From a virus: a stretch of 28,970 nt of DNA. The notes under the pieces are model-generated. The model did not search any database, had not been told where the DNA came from, and saw only the letters and a program-made list of their open reading frames with translations. Of this stretch, positions 1 to 7,435 are shown in pieces. The first letter of the stretch is position 1. Each line of letters starts with the position of its first letter. The stretch is from the IMG/VR virus record IMGVR_UViG_3300006919_010533, positions 1-28,970 of that record. One strand, written 5' to 3'. The translations under genes were made by a program, and so were the position numbers.

Positions 1-340
1 ATTGATAAGGACCACCGTTGTAAAGCCATTCATCAAGTGATGCAGCTTCCCAGATGGGATAGAAGTGGAGTCCAATTGCGTTAGAAGAAGGAACAACAGC
101 ACCAGAGATGATGTTGTTTCCATAAAGGAGAGAACCAGCGACTGGTTCACGGATGCCATCGATGTCCACAGGAGGAGCAGCGATGAAGGCAACGATGAAG
201 CAGAGTGTAGCAGCAAGCAGGGTTGGAATCATAAGAGTTCCGAACCAACCAACATAAAGACGATTGTTGGTGGAAGTGACCCACTCAGTGAACTGGTCCC
301 AAGTATTCGATTGTTGTTTTGAAAGTGTTGTAGAAGACAT
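1..340 (-). CDS. psbA: photosystem II D1 protein, N-terminal part (runs off window)
   Basis: D1 is the reaction-centre core subunit of photosystem II. Cyanophages carry it to replace the rapidly damaged host copy during infection. The minus strand from the ATG at 340 reads 113 codons without a stop to the window edge. It contains the conserved D1 stretches [15 protein letters not shown] (first membrane helix), [15 protein letters not shown] and [19 protein letters not shown]. The 3' end lies outside the window, so introns, a downstream psbD or a nearby homing endonuclease cannot be judged. It has its own promoter at 508-536 behind a terminator and a leader of about 160 nt. Identification is essentially certain from residue-level recall of D1. 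Confidence 0.98.
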   Translation of the reverse strand, partial: MSSTTLSKQQSNTWDQFTEWVTSTNNRLYVGWFGTLMIPTLLAATLCFIVAFIAAPPVDIDGIREPVAGSLLYGNNIISGAVVPSSNAIGLHFYPIWEAASLDEWLYNGGPYQ

Positions 341-500
341 TGTTTTGAAATTTAAGTAAGACCATCAGGGACATGGTGGAGTTACTATTTCCCAAGACCC
401 CTCGCCTTGGGATATAAGAGACGTGATTTAGACACCCTAGAGGTCTCGGTTTGCGGGGTGTGTTCCAACGGTTAAGAAATGTAAACTTCTTTGTCGTTGA
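341..500 (-). promoter_or_regulatory. long structured 5' leader of psbA
   Basis: About 160 nt lie between the inferred transcription start near 501 and the psbA ATG at 340. No gene is supported in this stretch. Two inverted repeats could fold in the transcript: ACACCC/GGGTGT (432-437 with 456-461) and CCCAAG/CTTGGG (391-396 with 406-411). The leader length and hairpins suggest post-transcriptional control of D1 expression, but this is inference. An ORF spanning 285-608 in another frame overlaps the real psbA start and is a shadow. Confidence 0.5.
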
Positions 501-536
501 TTTATTTAGTATACTACGGTCTCCACTACTTGTCAA
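501..536 (-). promoter_or_regulatory. psbA promoter: consensus sigma70 fused to a late-type box
   Basis: On the minus strand TTGACA (531-536) is followed after exactly 17 nt by TATACT (508-513). The next bases continue as CTAAATAAA (501-509), which resembles the T4/cyanophage late promoter (NATAAATA). The early -10 and the late box share the dinucleotide CT. This would let psbA be read first by unmodified host polymerase and later by the phage late sigma (gp55-like). The sigma70 part is near consensus; the late part is an inference from a short motif. Confidence 0.75.
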
Positions 537-608
537 GTCCCCATTTGGTAGTACCCATTTGGAGGTGTTGAAGCGGTGTCTCCCGAAGACCTGTCTATTA
601 TAAGGCAC

Positions 609-630
609 AAAAAAAGGGGTGTCAACCCCT
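609..630 (-). terminator. intrinsic terminator after the 53-aa gene
   Basis: The stem AGGGGT/ACCCCT with a 4-nt loop (615-630) is followed on the minus strand by a run of T (609-615). The TAG stop of the upstream small gene begins the stem. It separates the hli/ferredoxin operon from the psbA promoter. Confidence 0.85.
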
Positions 631-790
631 AAAATCGATATTCCTCTATCTTGTCCAAGACCAAATTAAGATACTTATGAGCAAGATCCTTTTCTCCTTG
701 CCATACAGTTTTTGGCTCTTGATCAACTTGATGTTTTAACTTAAGAACATGACACTTGATTTCATCTCTTGTCAATTGGTTATGTGACAT
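629..790 (-). CDS. small conserved-type phage protein, 53 aa, unknown function
   Basis: A 53-aa ORF from ATG 790 to TAG 629-631. It is hydrophilic and charged, rich in Lys, Glu and Asp, with a probable helical character and C-terminus KIEEYRF. There is no signal peptide, membrane segment or cysteine cluster. It begins only a few nucleotides after the T-run of the terminator at 795-830, with no Shine-Dalgarno sequence visible. It therefore relies on readthrough, or on a promoter such as the late-like motif in that terminator loop. Coding status is supported by length, the tight fit between two terminators and phage-like composition. I do not recognise a family. Confidence 0.6.
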   Translation of the reverse strand: MSHNQLTRDEIKCHVLKLKHQVDQEPKTVWQGEKDLAHKYLNLVLDKIEEYRF

Positions 791-794
791 AATA

Positions 795-830
795 CAAAAA
801 AAACTCTGTCCTTTATTTAGAACAGAGTTT
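795..830 (-). terminator. intrinsic terminator with late-promoter-like loop
   Basis: A perfect 9-bp stem AAACTCTGT/ACAGAGTTT (822-830 and 801-809) encloses a 12-nt loop and runs into 8-9 T on the minus strand. It ends the hli-petF-thioredoxin-hli operon. The loop reads TCTAAATAAAGG, which contains a CTAAATA motif like the late boxes elsewhere in the window. Confidence 0.85.
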
Positions 831-835
831 GAGAA

Positions 836-973
836 TTAAATTGGGTTATATGCGGGAACCATCATACCGCCGTCCATGTCATCATCATCATCTACGTCCT
901 CACTAAACAGGGCGGCATAAAAAATAAATGTGCCCAGCATTATAGAACCTAGAAGTAACATATCATTCACCAT
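836..973 (-). CDS. small membrane protein with acidic Asp run, 45 aa
   Basis: A 45-aa ORF from ATG 973 to TAA 836. Residues 5-22 (MLLLGSIMLGTFIFYAAL) form one clear membrane helix. A run of five Asp and a C-terminal tail ending VPAYNPI follow. The start overlaps the end of the 35-aa hli gene by 7 nt, so the two are probably translationally coupled, with AGG upstream of the ATG. It is the last gene before the terminator at 795-830. The position next to hli, ferredoxin and psbA suggests a thylakoid or membrane role, but no family is recognised. Confidence 0.65.
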   Translation of the reverse strand: MVNDMLLLGSIMLGTFIFYAALFSEDVDDDDDMDGGMMVPAYNPI

Positions 974-1074
974 ACACCTGGAATGATCTGGCCACTAACG
1001 GCATAAGATCCCATTGCGGCAATGACTCCAATCATTGCTGCCCAACCATTAATGCGTTCTGCTTTTTCGTTCAT
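967..1074 (-). CDS. hli: high-light-inducible protein, minimal 35-aa form
   Basis: Hli proteins are single-helix relatives of chlorophyll a/b-binding proteins. They bind pigment and protect photosystems from excess light. This ORF (ATG 1074, TGA 967) is only 35 aa. It is almost entirely the Hli core: EKAERINGWAAMIGVIAA, then GSYAVSG and the typical end QIIPGVW. The usual Arg of the NGR chlorophyll-binding motif is Trp here (INGWAAM). It starts by ATGA overlap with the gene upstream. It is too short for most ORF callers, but the family match is clear. Confidence 0.88.
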   Translation of the reverse strand: MNEKAERINGWAAMIGVIAAMGSYAVSGQIIPGVW

Positions 1075-1220
1075 TGTTTTTGCTCCTGAGTTTTGTTGTA
1101 AATAACGACTCTGCCATTTTCGTGACTGAATACTAATTCGTCATCGTGCCCCCAGCAGAGTTCTTCGTATAGGGCATTTAATTTAACTATGTCTTCTTGA
1201 AGTTGATTAGGATTTGGCAT
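1071..1220 (-). CDS. small hydrophilic phage protein, 49 aa
   Basis: An open frame extends up to 1265, but the likely start is the ATG at 1220. That ATG sits inside the last codons of the thioredoxin-like gene (14-bp overlap) and gives 49 aa beginning MPNPNQLQEDIVKL. The protein is acidic, with one Cys and the stretch GHDDELVFSHENGRVVIY, which looks like a beta hairpin. It ends by ATGA overlap with the 35-aa hli gene, so it is inside a translationally coupled string from ferredoxin to hli. The function is unknown; context suggests a redox or photosynthesis-linked accessory. Confidence 0.65.
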   Translation of the reverse strand: MPNPNQLQEDIVKLNALYEELCWGHDDELVFSHENGRVVIYNKTQEQKQ

Positions 1221-1499
1221 ACTGATCAAATAACTTTCTGATGTTTTGGGTAATTCCCATACCACCTATGTATTCTTCTAACTTGTTTCCTTCAGAATCT
1301 GTAACAACAAGAACAGGTGTTGCAGTCACACCATACTTTTTAGCAAGATCTAGTGCTTCTTGAGATGGAGTTGACCCAAAATCTTCAAGATCTACCTTTT
1401 CAATGATGCTGGTTCTTTCATCTTTGATAGAACGAAAGTATTTTTCTACCAACATACAAGGGCCACAAGAGTCCTTGGAGAAAAGAAGAAACTTGTTCA

Positions 1500-1500
<1 letters not shown>
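1207..1500 (-). CDS. thioredoxin/glutaredoxin-like protein with CGPC active site
   Basis: A 97-aa thioredoxin-fold protein. The active-site motif SCGPC (Cys12, Cys15) follows the first beta strand, and the cis-Pro loop TATPVL (Pro62) is in the expected place. This is the classic thioredoxin WCGPC motif with Ser in place of Trp, in a glutaredoxin-length protein. It likely reduces disulfides in host or phage proteins, such as ribonucleotide reductase, or takes electrons from the ferredoxin coded just upstream. The ATG at 1500 overlaps the ferredoxin TGA by one base (TGATG), so the two are coupled. The fold is certain; the partner is not known. Confidence 0.9.
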
Positions 1501-1884
<384 letters not shown>

Positions 1885-1886
1885 TG

Positions 1887-2078
1887 TCAAGTGCTCCTGT
1901 TTACTTCGTAAATAGATGAATCACCATAAGTCTTGTGGTCCTTATATCCTACCATACGACCCTTCGTATTCTGAAGAGCAGGCATGAAAGCAACAAGGAA
2001 AAAGACGGCAGGTGCTCCGATGATGAGTGCTCCAGCAATCACATAATATGTGAAAAGTTCAACGATGCTGTGTTCCAT
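1887..2078 (-). CDS. small membrane protein, 63 aa, photosynthesis cassette
   Basis: The frame opens with a TTG further up, but the ATG at 2078 just after the hli stop is the better start and gives 63 aa. Residues 5-33 form a hydrophobic segment with Gly and Ala (YYVIAGALIIGAPAVFFLVAF), probably one helix or a tight pair. A polar tail with KGRMVGYKDHKTYG follows. It could be a photosystem-associated small subunit, but I cannot assign it to a known Psb, Psa or Pet family. It lies between hli and a 28-aa membrane peptide gene. Confidence 0.75.
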   Translation of the reverse strand: MEHSIVELFTYYVIAGALIIGAPAVFFLVAFMPALQNTKGRMVGYKDHKTYGDSSIYEVNRST

Positions 2079-2080
2079 AA

Positions 2081-2299
2081 TCAAATACCGAATGCACCGA
2101 AGAAGAACAGGCTACCAGTAGTTGCATAGGAAACGACTGCTGCGACGAATCCCAGCATGGCAACACGACCGTTCAGTTTCTCTGCTTTTTCAGCATGTGT
2201 TTCGATACCATAACGATCAAGATCTTCTTTAGTCATGTACATGGTGGGTTCAGTTGCCCACATATTCTGTTGTCCACGCTCATTAGTTGTTACGGTCAT
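2081..2299 (-). CDS. hli: high-light-inducible protein, 72 aa
   Basis: A one-helix chlorophyll-binding stress protein. The Hli motif AEKLNGRVAMLGFVAAV is present at about residues 39-55, with the Glu and Asn-Gly-Arg that ligate chlorophyll in this family. It is followed by SYATTGSLFFFGAFG. The N-terminal 38 residues are polar and phage-typical. It would protect photosystem II when D1 turnover is high. It is first in the cassette and has the strongest promoter in the window, 26 nt upstream. No clear Shine-Dalgarno sequence is seen. Confidence 0.95.
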   Translation of the reverse strand: MTVTTNERGQQNMWATEPTMYMTKEDLDRYGIETHAEKAEKLNGRVAMLGFVAAVVSYATTGSLFFFGAFGI

Positions 2300-2324
2300 T
2301 GTCTTTGTAAAGAACTGTTACATA

Positions 2325-2353
2325 ATTATATAGGAAATGTAAAGTTCTGTCAA
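2325..2353 (-). promoter_or_regulatory. perfect-consensus sigma70 promoter of hli
   Basis: TTGACA (2348-2353), 17-nt spacer, TATAAT (2325-2330) on the minus strand: a full match to the bacterial consensus. The -35 overlaps the TGA stop (2350-2352) of the last gene of the sugar cluster. It would start strong early transcription of the photosynthesis cassette, independent of the long operon upstream. Confidence 0.9.
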
Positions 2354-3156
2354 GCATCTCTTTGTGTTGGTTCCGTAATTCTTCCAAGATATGGATCGTA
2401 GTTCATATAATCAACAATATCAATATTAGCACCATTCTGTTGCCAAAAGTTAGTGAGAGCCTGGTAATTGCCCTTGTGATAGATGTCAACGTGCTCTGGG
2501 TGTATAGAAGACCCAAGTTCTGTTCTATAGACTAATAGGGGCATGGAATAAGTGTTACCGGAATTATAAATCAAATCATCAGCAACTGGTCTTGGTTTAC
2601 ATCCATTGTCCAATTTATACTTTTCACCACGAACATGAAATCTTAAAAGTTTTTCTGCATGATGACGATTGATAATATAACATGCTGTTGAAAAATCATT
2701 TACAAATCTTTTGTGAAGACGAACATGAATATCCCCAGTACAGATAATAGCAATTTGAACTACATCCCAATCATATGGAACATGTGCATAAAAGTCATTC
2801 CAAGTAAAATTCCAAAACCTTACCGTTTCTAAACTACAGTCATCTTCCATCATAATCGCATAAGGAGAATCAGAAGTTTCTAACCAATGCTTGATGGCTT
2901 TAAGATGACTTGTAGAACATCCAATTTCTCCAGAAGAAACTCTATCAGGATATTTTCCTGTGAGTATATCACTCAAGTCATCATCACGGCCATCATATCC
3001 AGAGATGCGAGTATAGTTTTCAATTTCCCAATACTTAAATTGATCTTCCATATACTTCCATCTTTCTGGTTGATCATCCAGATTGATACAATATATCGGA
3101 CCCATACCCTTAAGTTTAAAGGCAGATTTATTTTTATCTAAAAGTGCTTCTGTCAT
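2350..3156 (-). CDS. glycosyltransferase family 25 (LPS glycosyltransferase-like)
   Basis: 268 aa. GT25 enzymes transfer galactose or related sugars to lipooligosaccharide. The N-terminal signature YCINLDDQPERW (22-33) matches the family's hallmark of a beta strand followed by a nucleotide-sugar loop. It is followed by GEIGCSTSHLKAI (76-88) and the metal-binding EDD (104-106). The C-terminal third has no recognised motif. It is the last gene of the 20-kb cluster, 3 nt after the UDP-sugar dehydrogenase gene, and its stop codon lies in the hli promoter. The acceptor and sugar are unknown. Confidence 0.85.
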   Translation of the reverse strand: MTEALLDKNKSAFKLKGMGPIYCINLDDQPERWKYMEDQFKYWEIENYTRISGYDGRDDDLSDILTGKYPDRVSSGEIGCSTSHLKAIKHWLETSDSPYAIMMEDDCSLETVRFWNFTWNDFYAHVPYDWDVVQIAIICTGDIHVRLHKRFVNDFSTACYIINRHHAEKLLRFHVRGEKYKLDNGCKPRPVADDLIYNSGNTYSMPLLVYRTELGSSIHPEHVDIYHKGNYQALTNFWQQNGANIDIVDYMNYDPYLGRITEPTQRDA

Positions 3157-3159
3157 TTT

Positions 3160-4296
3160 TTAAAAGTCAATCTTATAAACTTCTTCAGATGGTTTGCCAA
3201 ACTTAACCCGTTCACCATATCCATCAAGATCGTCTCTAATCTGTGTCATAATAGTTTCAATATCGTCAATATAAACAGTATAACCAGCATAAAGAAGGTC
3301 TAAACAAAGTCTATACTGCTGACTCTCTGTGAGAATATCAGTTCCTTTTTTATAAGAAACATAATCAAAGTAAAAAGGAAGTTTATTTACATTTTTAGAA
3401 ATAAAATAATCACATAAGAATTTTGCATGTTCATTATTAAAGTTATCAGTGGTGTTTCCTAGATCAAATTTGAGACCAAGTTTTTTTGCAAATGCTCCAA
3501 AAGAACGATTATCTCTAGGAAGACATGGGCCACCAAAACCATATCCATACTTCAAATATTTACGACCAACTCTCGTATCATCACCAATTGCTTCAAGAAC
3601 AGTTGATATTTCATTCTCCAAACCATAGAGAGTCATCACTTGTCCAACCATGTTTGCATAACTAATTTTTGTTGTTAGAAAACAATTAACTGCAAGTTTG
3701 ACAAGTTCTGCAGAAGTAGTTGACATAAAGTGAATCTTTGGTTCAGTTTCCTGAATCTTGTGATAAAGTTCACAAAGATCTGCATATACTAAACTATTAT
3801 CACCACCAATGAGAACCATATCTGCACGTCTCAAATCACGTACAATGGATCCTTGAGCAATAAATTCTGGATTGTAAAATACTTCTACACCGCATTCTTT
3901 CAACTCTTCTTGAATCTCTGCACAATCTCCAGGATTTGTTGTACACCCAACAACAAAAGATTTACCAGCAGATTTAGAAGATTTTTTAATATCTTCCACT
4001 ACCTCCCATACAGCTTCAACGTTATAACTTCCATCCGAACGTGAAGGTGTTGCAACAAGAGTGTAAATTATATCACACTCATCAATTACTTTCTGATTAC
4101 TTATCGTAGCAGTAAAGTTTGTTGCCTCAAGTAGCATCTTCTGTACTTCAGGTTCATTGGTATTAATAAATTTGTTTTGAAGACCATTTACATAGTCTTC
4201 TCTGCAATCAGAAACAATAACTTCATATCCAGCTTGTTCGCAAAGAAGAGCAAAGCAAATACCTAATCTACCAGCTCCGATAACTCCAATTTTCAT
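3160..4296 (-). CDS. UDP-glucose/GDP-mannose dehydrogenase family protein
   Basis: 378 aa. This family oxidises C6 of a nucleotide sugar twice using NAD+ to make a uronic acid. The Rossmann motif GAGRLG is at 7-12, NPEFIAQGS at about 142-150 (family NPEFLREG), Lys200 and Asn204 in the central helix, and the catalytic Cys258 in GYGFGGPCLPRD. All catalytic landmarks are present, though the protein is somewhat shorter than typical Ugd (about 390-450 aa), and part of the C-terminal domain looks reduced. It starts by ATGA overlap with nadE, which codes for the enzyme that makes its NAD+ cofactor. Confidence 0.9.
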   Translation of the reverse strand: MKIGVIGAGRLGICFALLCEQAGYEVIVSDCREDYVNGLQNKFINTNEPEVQKMLLEATNFTATISNQKVIDECDIIYTLVATPSRSDGSYNVEAVWEVVEDIKKSSKSAGKSFVVGCTTNPGDCAEIQEELKECGVEVFYNPEFIAQGSIVRDLRRADMVLIGGDNSLVYADLCELYHKIQETEPKIHFMSTTSAELVKLAVNCFLTTKISYANMVGQVMTLYGLENEISTVLEAIGDDTRVGRKYLKYGYGFGGPCLPRDNRSFGAFAKKLGLKFDLGNTTDNFNNEHAKFLCDYFISKNVNKLPFYFDYVSYKKGTDILTESQQYRLCLDLLYAGYTVYIDDIETIMTQIRDDLDGYGERVKFGKPSEEVYKIDF

Positions 4297-5114
4297 AGTT
4301 TAAACGTAGGAATTGATGACATTTTATGTTGATTCTGGGTGTTAAACTTTTGATATTGCTTAACTGCATGTTTCTGTTCATCAGATAAAGGATTACCTTT
4401 CCACATATCAAGTGAAGATGGATCTTTCCAATCCATTATTCCACTTTCCATTACCCATTCGAGAAGTTCATAGGAAACACCAAGTTGTTGCTCATCCGTT
4501 CTACTATCTCCCCAAAGCCCATCGGTTGGAGGAGCATCAATAATACGTTGATCTACACCAAGATATTTTCCAAGTTCCCATACTTCTGTTTTATAAAGAT
4601 CTGCAATTGGTGCAATATCAACACCACCGTCACCATATTTAGTATAAAACCCAACACCATAATCCTCAACCTTATTACCAGTTCCAACAACAATACCATT
4701 TTTAGAACCAGCAACTTGATATAAAGTTACCATACGAAGTCGTGATTTTGTATTCGCATTTGCAAGTTCATTTTTAGTAAACTCATCACCAGTCCACCAT
4801 CCAAATGATTGCAAGAATTTATCATAAACTCCAGAAAGTTCAACTCGAACTTTAGTCACATTATCATATTTCTTTTCCAACTCATTAACATAATCTCTTG
4901 AAAGAGAATCACTATCATGAGAAGAATACAATGGCATTGAAAGAACATAAGTTGGAAACCCAGTTTCAGCACAAAGAGTAGCTGTAACAGCAGAATCGAT
5001 TCCACCAGATACCCCTACAACAAATGCTTTGATACTAGGATTATCTGAAACATATTGATTTAACCATTTAACAATATTTTCTTTGAGATGTTGATAGTCT
5101 GTAATTCTATTCAT
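4293..5114 (-). CDS. nadE: NAD+ synthetase, ammonia-dependent type
   Basis: NadE converts nicotinate adenine dinucleotide to NAD+ using ATP and ammonia. The ATP-pyrophosphatase P-loop VSGGIDSAV (35-43) is perfect, followed by NTKSRLRM (about 121-128) and GTGNKVED (144-151), then DIAPIADLYKTEVW. At 273 aa it is the single-domain form without a glutaminase domain. The frame extends to a TTG at 5135, but the ATG at 5114 forms an ATGA overlap with the GT11 gene and is preferred. Its place inside a sugar cluster next to NAD-dependent dehydrogenases and epimerases is unusual. It may boost cofactor supply or act on a related adenylated substrate. Confidence 0.92.
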   Translation of the reverse strand: MNRITDYQHLKENIVKWLNQYVSDNPSIKAFVVGVSGGIDSAVTATLCAETGFPTYVLSMPLYSSHDSDSLSRDYVNELEKKYDNVTKVRVELSGVYDKFLQSFGWWTGDEFTKNELANANTKSRLRMVTLYQVAGSKNGIVVGTGNKVEDYGVGFYTKYGDGGVDIAPIADLYKTEVWELGKYLGVDQRIIDAPPTDGLWGDSRTDEQQLGVSYELLEWVMESGIMDWKDPSSLDMWKGNPLSDEQKHAVKQYQKFNTQNQHKMSSIPTFKL

Positions 5115-5959
5115 AGCACAATCCAATCGGAACAATAAAGGTCTTTGATGTTTTTATCTGCATAAGCAGGACCAAACCACATCTTTGGTGCAATCACTTT
5201 TTTGTTAGGGTTTGCAATCAACCATGCTCCCCACCAACTCATACTACTGTTAGCAATTATAGCATGTGAACACAATGACATCAAGCACAAGTCAGCATAT
5301 GGTGTATAAGAACCATCAGAATATTTCTGTTGAGGTTCAGAAATTAAAAATCTATCTCCAGAGAAAAATTCTTGTTCTTTGACCCATTCAGGAGAATCTG
5401 AAAATACAATTACTGGTTGATCATCATCAAACTCTGCAAGGGCTCGCTCATAATATTCAAGTGGTTGAACAGGGTGTTGATCACCACATTGAGTATAACT
5501 CCATTTGAATCCACGAGGGTCAGTGAGATTTGGATCTCCACGTCGAACATGAAGCATAATAGGTTCACCTTCAACTGTAGACATCATCTCCTTACACGGA
5601 AGAAGATGTTCATCATGAAATGTGTAGTCCTCTCTTATTTGATCTGAAATGTGTTGAAAGTATTTTTCAGATTGAAAGAACCCATGGAGACTTGTATTGT
5701 CTGGACATTTGTCAAAGAGTTCTTGAGAGAAATGAAAGTGTGGTTCCTGAACGTATTTAACATCCTCACCAATTCCCTCATGTCTATTTGATGAGAGTTT
5801 AAAGCAATCATGAAGACTATAATTTTCTATCCCTTTCATATGTGATGGAGGAATACAAAATTGATAACCATGTTTAGCTGCTATTCCACGAAGAGCAGCA
5901 TATTCGAACATTTGATTTCCAAGTCTCCCCAGACTTCCTATGTGATTAAAAAATAACAT
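5111..5959 (-). CDS. glycosyltransferase family 11 (alpha-1,2-fucosyltransferase-like)
   Basis: 282 aa. GT11 enzymes usually transfer L-fucose or a similar 6-deoxyhexose from GDP onto a glycan. The three family motifs are seen: GRLGNQMFEYAA (11-22), HVRRGD (137-142, donor phosphate binding) and SSMSWWGAWL (238-247). It starts 4 nt after the methyltransferase gene and ends by ATGA overlap with nadE. It is the first of four GT11-like genes here and resembles the one at 8173-8982 most closely. The real donor may be a sugar made by this cluster rather than fucose. Confidence 0.9.
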   Translation of the reverse strand: MLFFNHIGSLGRLGNQMFEYAALRGIAAKHGYQFCIPPSHMKGIENYSLHDCFKLSSNRHEGIGEDVKYVQEPHFHFSQELFDKCPDNTSLHGFFQSEKYFQHISDQIREDYTFHDEHLLPCKEMMSTVEGEPIMLHVRRGDPNLTDPRGFKWSYTQCGDQHPVQPLEYYERALAEFDDDQPVIVFSDSPEWVKEQEFFSGDRFLISEPQQKYSDGSYTPYADLCLMSLCSHAIIANSSMSWWGAWLIANPNKKVIAPKMWFGPAYADKNIKDLYCSDWIVL

Positions 5960-5963
5960 AATC

Positions 5964-6563
5964 TCAAATAATTTCTAAATCATAGTATTTGTTGAAGTTA
6001 ACAATTCCCGTACCTAATCGGGAACCATGACCAAGTTCAGAAAAGTCATAACAATCATGCCTATCACGATCAATTCCATCCCAAAATTCTTGCATACTTC
6101 CACCGGCATTATTATGGATATCATCCAAAAATAACAATCCACCTTCCCAAACACTCTCCAAATGTTTAACCATTTCAACTTCTTCTCTACCAGTATGTGC
6201 TGCATCAATTGTTAAAAATCTAATATTAGTGTAATCAATATTATCATTCATAAAATTACCAATTCTAAATTCAATGTTTCTAAATTTTTCAGGAACATCA
6301 TTAGAATGTTTGGCAATATCATAACTGATAATATTATTAGATTCATTATGAGACATCATAAGTGCAGATCCACCCAAGCATGTTCCAATCTCAAGAATCG
6401 TTATATCATTAAATAATGTAGAAAGATATGCATATAGTGGATAATCACTCACTCCTGGTTTGTTCCAGTTACCTTTTTGACCGGCCCACATATAATCAGT
6501 AAGATATTCATACTGATTATAGTTTGCAAGAAGATCTTCAGAATCAATTTTTAACTTATTCAT
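5964..6563 (-). CDS. class I SAM-dependent methyltransferase
   Basis: 199 aa. The SAM-binding motif I is visible as ILEIGTCLGGSALMM (56-70). The downstream ID-AAHTGREEVEMV stretch resembles the IDgdHsye motif of sugar and cephalosporin O-methyltransferases (Methyltransf_24/CmcI group). It likely methylates a hydroxyl of a glycan residue. A strong ribosome site AAAGGAG precedes the ATG at 6563, after a 50-nt gap that is one of the few real gaps in the cluster. I see no strong promoter in that gap. The substrate is unknown. Confidence 0.8.
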   Translation of the reverse strand: MNKLKIDSEDLLANYNQYEYLTDYMWAGQKGNWNKPGVSDYPLYAYLSTLFNDITILEIGTCLGGSALMMSHNESNNIISYDIAKHSNDVPEKFRNIEFRIGNFMNDNIDYTNIRFLTIDAAHTGREEVEMVKHLESVWEGGLLFLDDIHNNAGGSMQEFWDGIDRDRHDCYDFSELGHGSRLGTGIVNFNKYYDLEII

Positions 6564-6613
6564 TTTATTTCTCCTTTAAAAAATTACAGTTTACACATGA
6601 TTGAATCACTACA

Positions 6614-7435
6614 TCAAATTTGAAAGTGATTATATTTTTTCAGATATTTTTGACGTGAATAATAATGTTTTAATTGTTTCTTATTTAAGACTTTTATTTT
6701 TTCCCATTCAGCAACATTACTTGCCATGTGTGGATTGGAAAACCAAGAATTTTCACTTCTCCCATGCTCCAAATGATAAACAAAATCAACAATTCTACCA
6801 ACCTTATATCCTAAAGTGGTGAATCTGTGCAATCTCTCAACATCTTCTGGAGCATAGGCTTTAAAGTTTTCATTCTCCATTCCTCCCTCTATATAAACAT
6901 CCCTATTGAAAACTTGCACCCATCCAGCATCAGCAGTTGAAATATTTGTATGCTTATCCAAATCGGTATAGTCCTTTGTCATTAAAAACTTGGAGACGAC
7001 CTCATCGTCAGCATACACTCGTTTTTGAAAGTTTCCTCTCTCATAAGGATAGACCACATCAAAAGTTTTATCAAGTATACTTTGATATGATTTTACATAA
7101 GATTCTAGAGGAAGAATTACATCACTATCATAATTGAAAATAACTTCAGTCTTTGCTTCCATCAACATTTCATTAATAATTCTTTGTCGATGAAATAACT
7201 TATCATCACTTTTCTCAAAGATGTGGTTAATATTGATATCTACATCCACAATATTATGAAGAATTGGCATTGCCTTCTCTTCAAACACTGAATGAGTATC
7301 TACCTCTTTGATGAGAATATTAGTATCAAAAGTTTCTAAAAGAAATGCAACTACCGTTATGATATTTCTAAGCCGATCTTCTGACTCTATTCGTATTGGA
7401 ATTATGAATGTAGCTTTCGTTAAATCAATTCTCAT
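6614..7435 (-). CDS. GT-A fold glycosyltransferase (galactosyltransferase C-domain type)
   Basis: 273 aa. The N-terminal part starts with a strand TFIIPIRIES and has the DxD metal site in NYDSDVI (Asp103, Asp105). The later stretch AGWVQVFNRDVYIEGGMENE with APEDVER matches the C-terminal domain found in GT7 and GT27 enzymes, which positions donor and acceptor. A plausible role is addition of a hexose or N-acetylhexosamine to the glycan. It overlaps the GT2 gene upstream by 11 nt. The family is fairly sure; the sugar is unknown. Confidence 0.82.
   Translation of the reverse strand: MRIDLTKATFIIPIRIESEDRLRNIITVVAFLLETFDTNILIKEVDTHSVFEEKAMPILHNIVDVDININHIFEKSDDKLFHRQRIINEMLMEAKTEVIFNYDSDVILPLESYVKSYQSILDKTFDVVYPYERGNFQKRVYADDEVVSKFLMTKDYTDLDKHTNISTADAGWVQVFNRDVYIEGGMENENFKAYAPEDVERLHRFTTLGYKVGRIVDFVYHLEHGRSENSWFSNPHMASNVAEWEKIKVLNKKQLKHYYSRQKYLKKYNHFQI

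Noticed and set aside
285-608. 107-aa minus-strand ORF over the psbA leader
   Set aside because: It overlaps the true psbA start in another frame, crosses the promoter and the terminator T-run, and has no recognisable domain or ribosome site.
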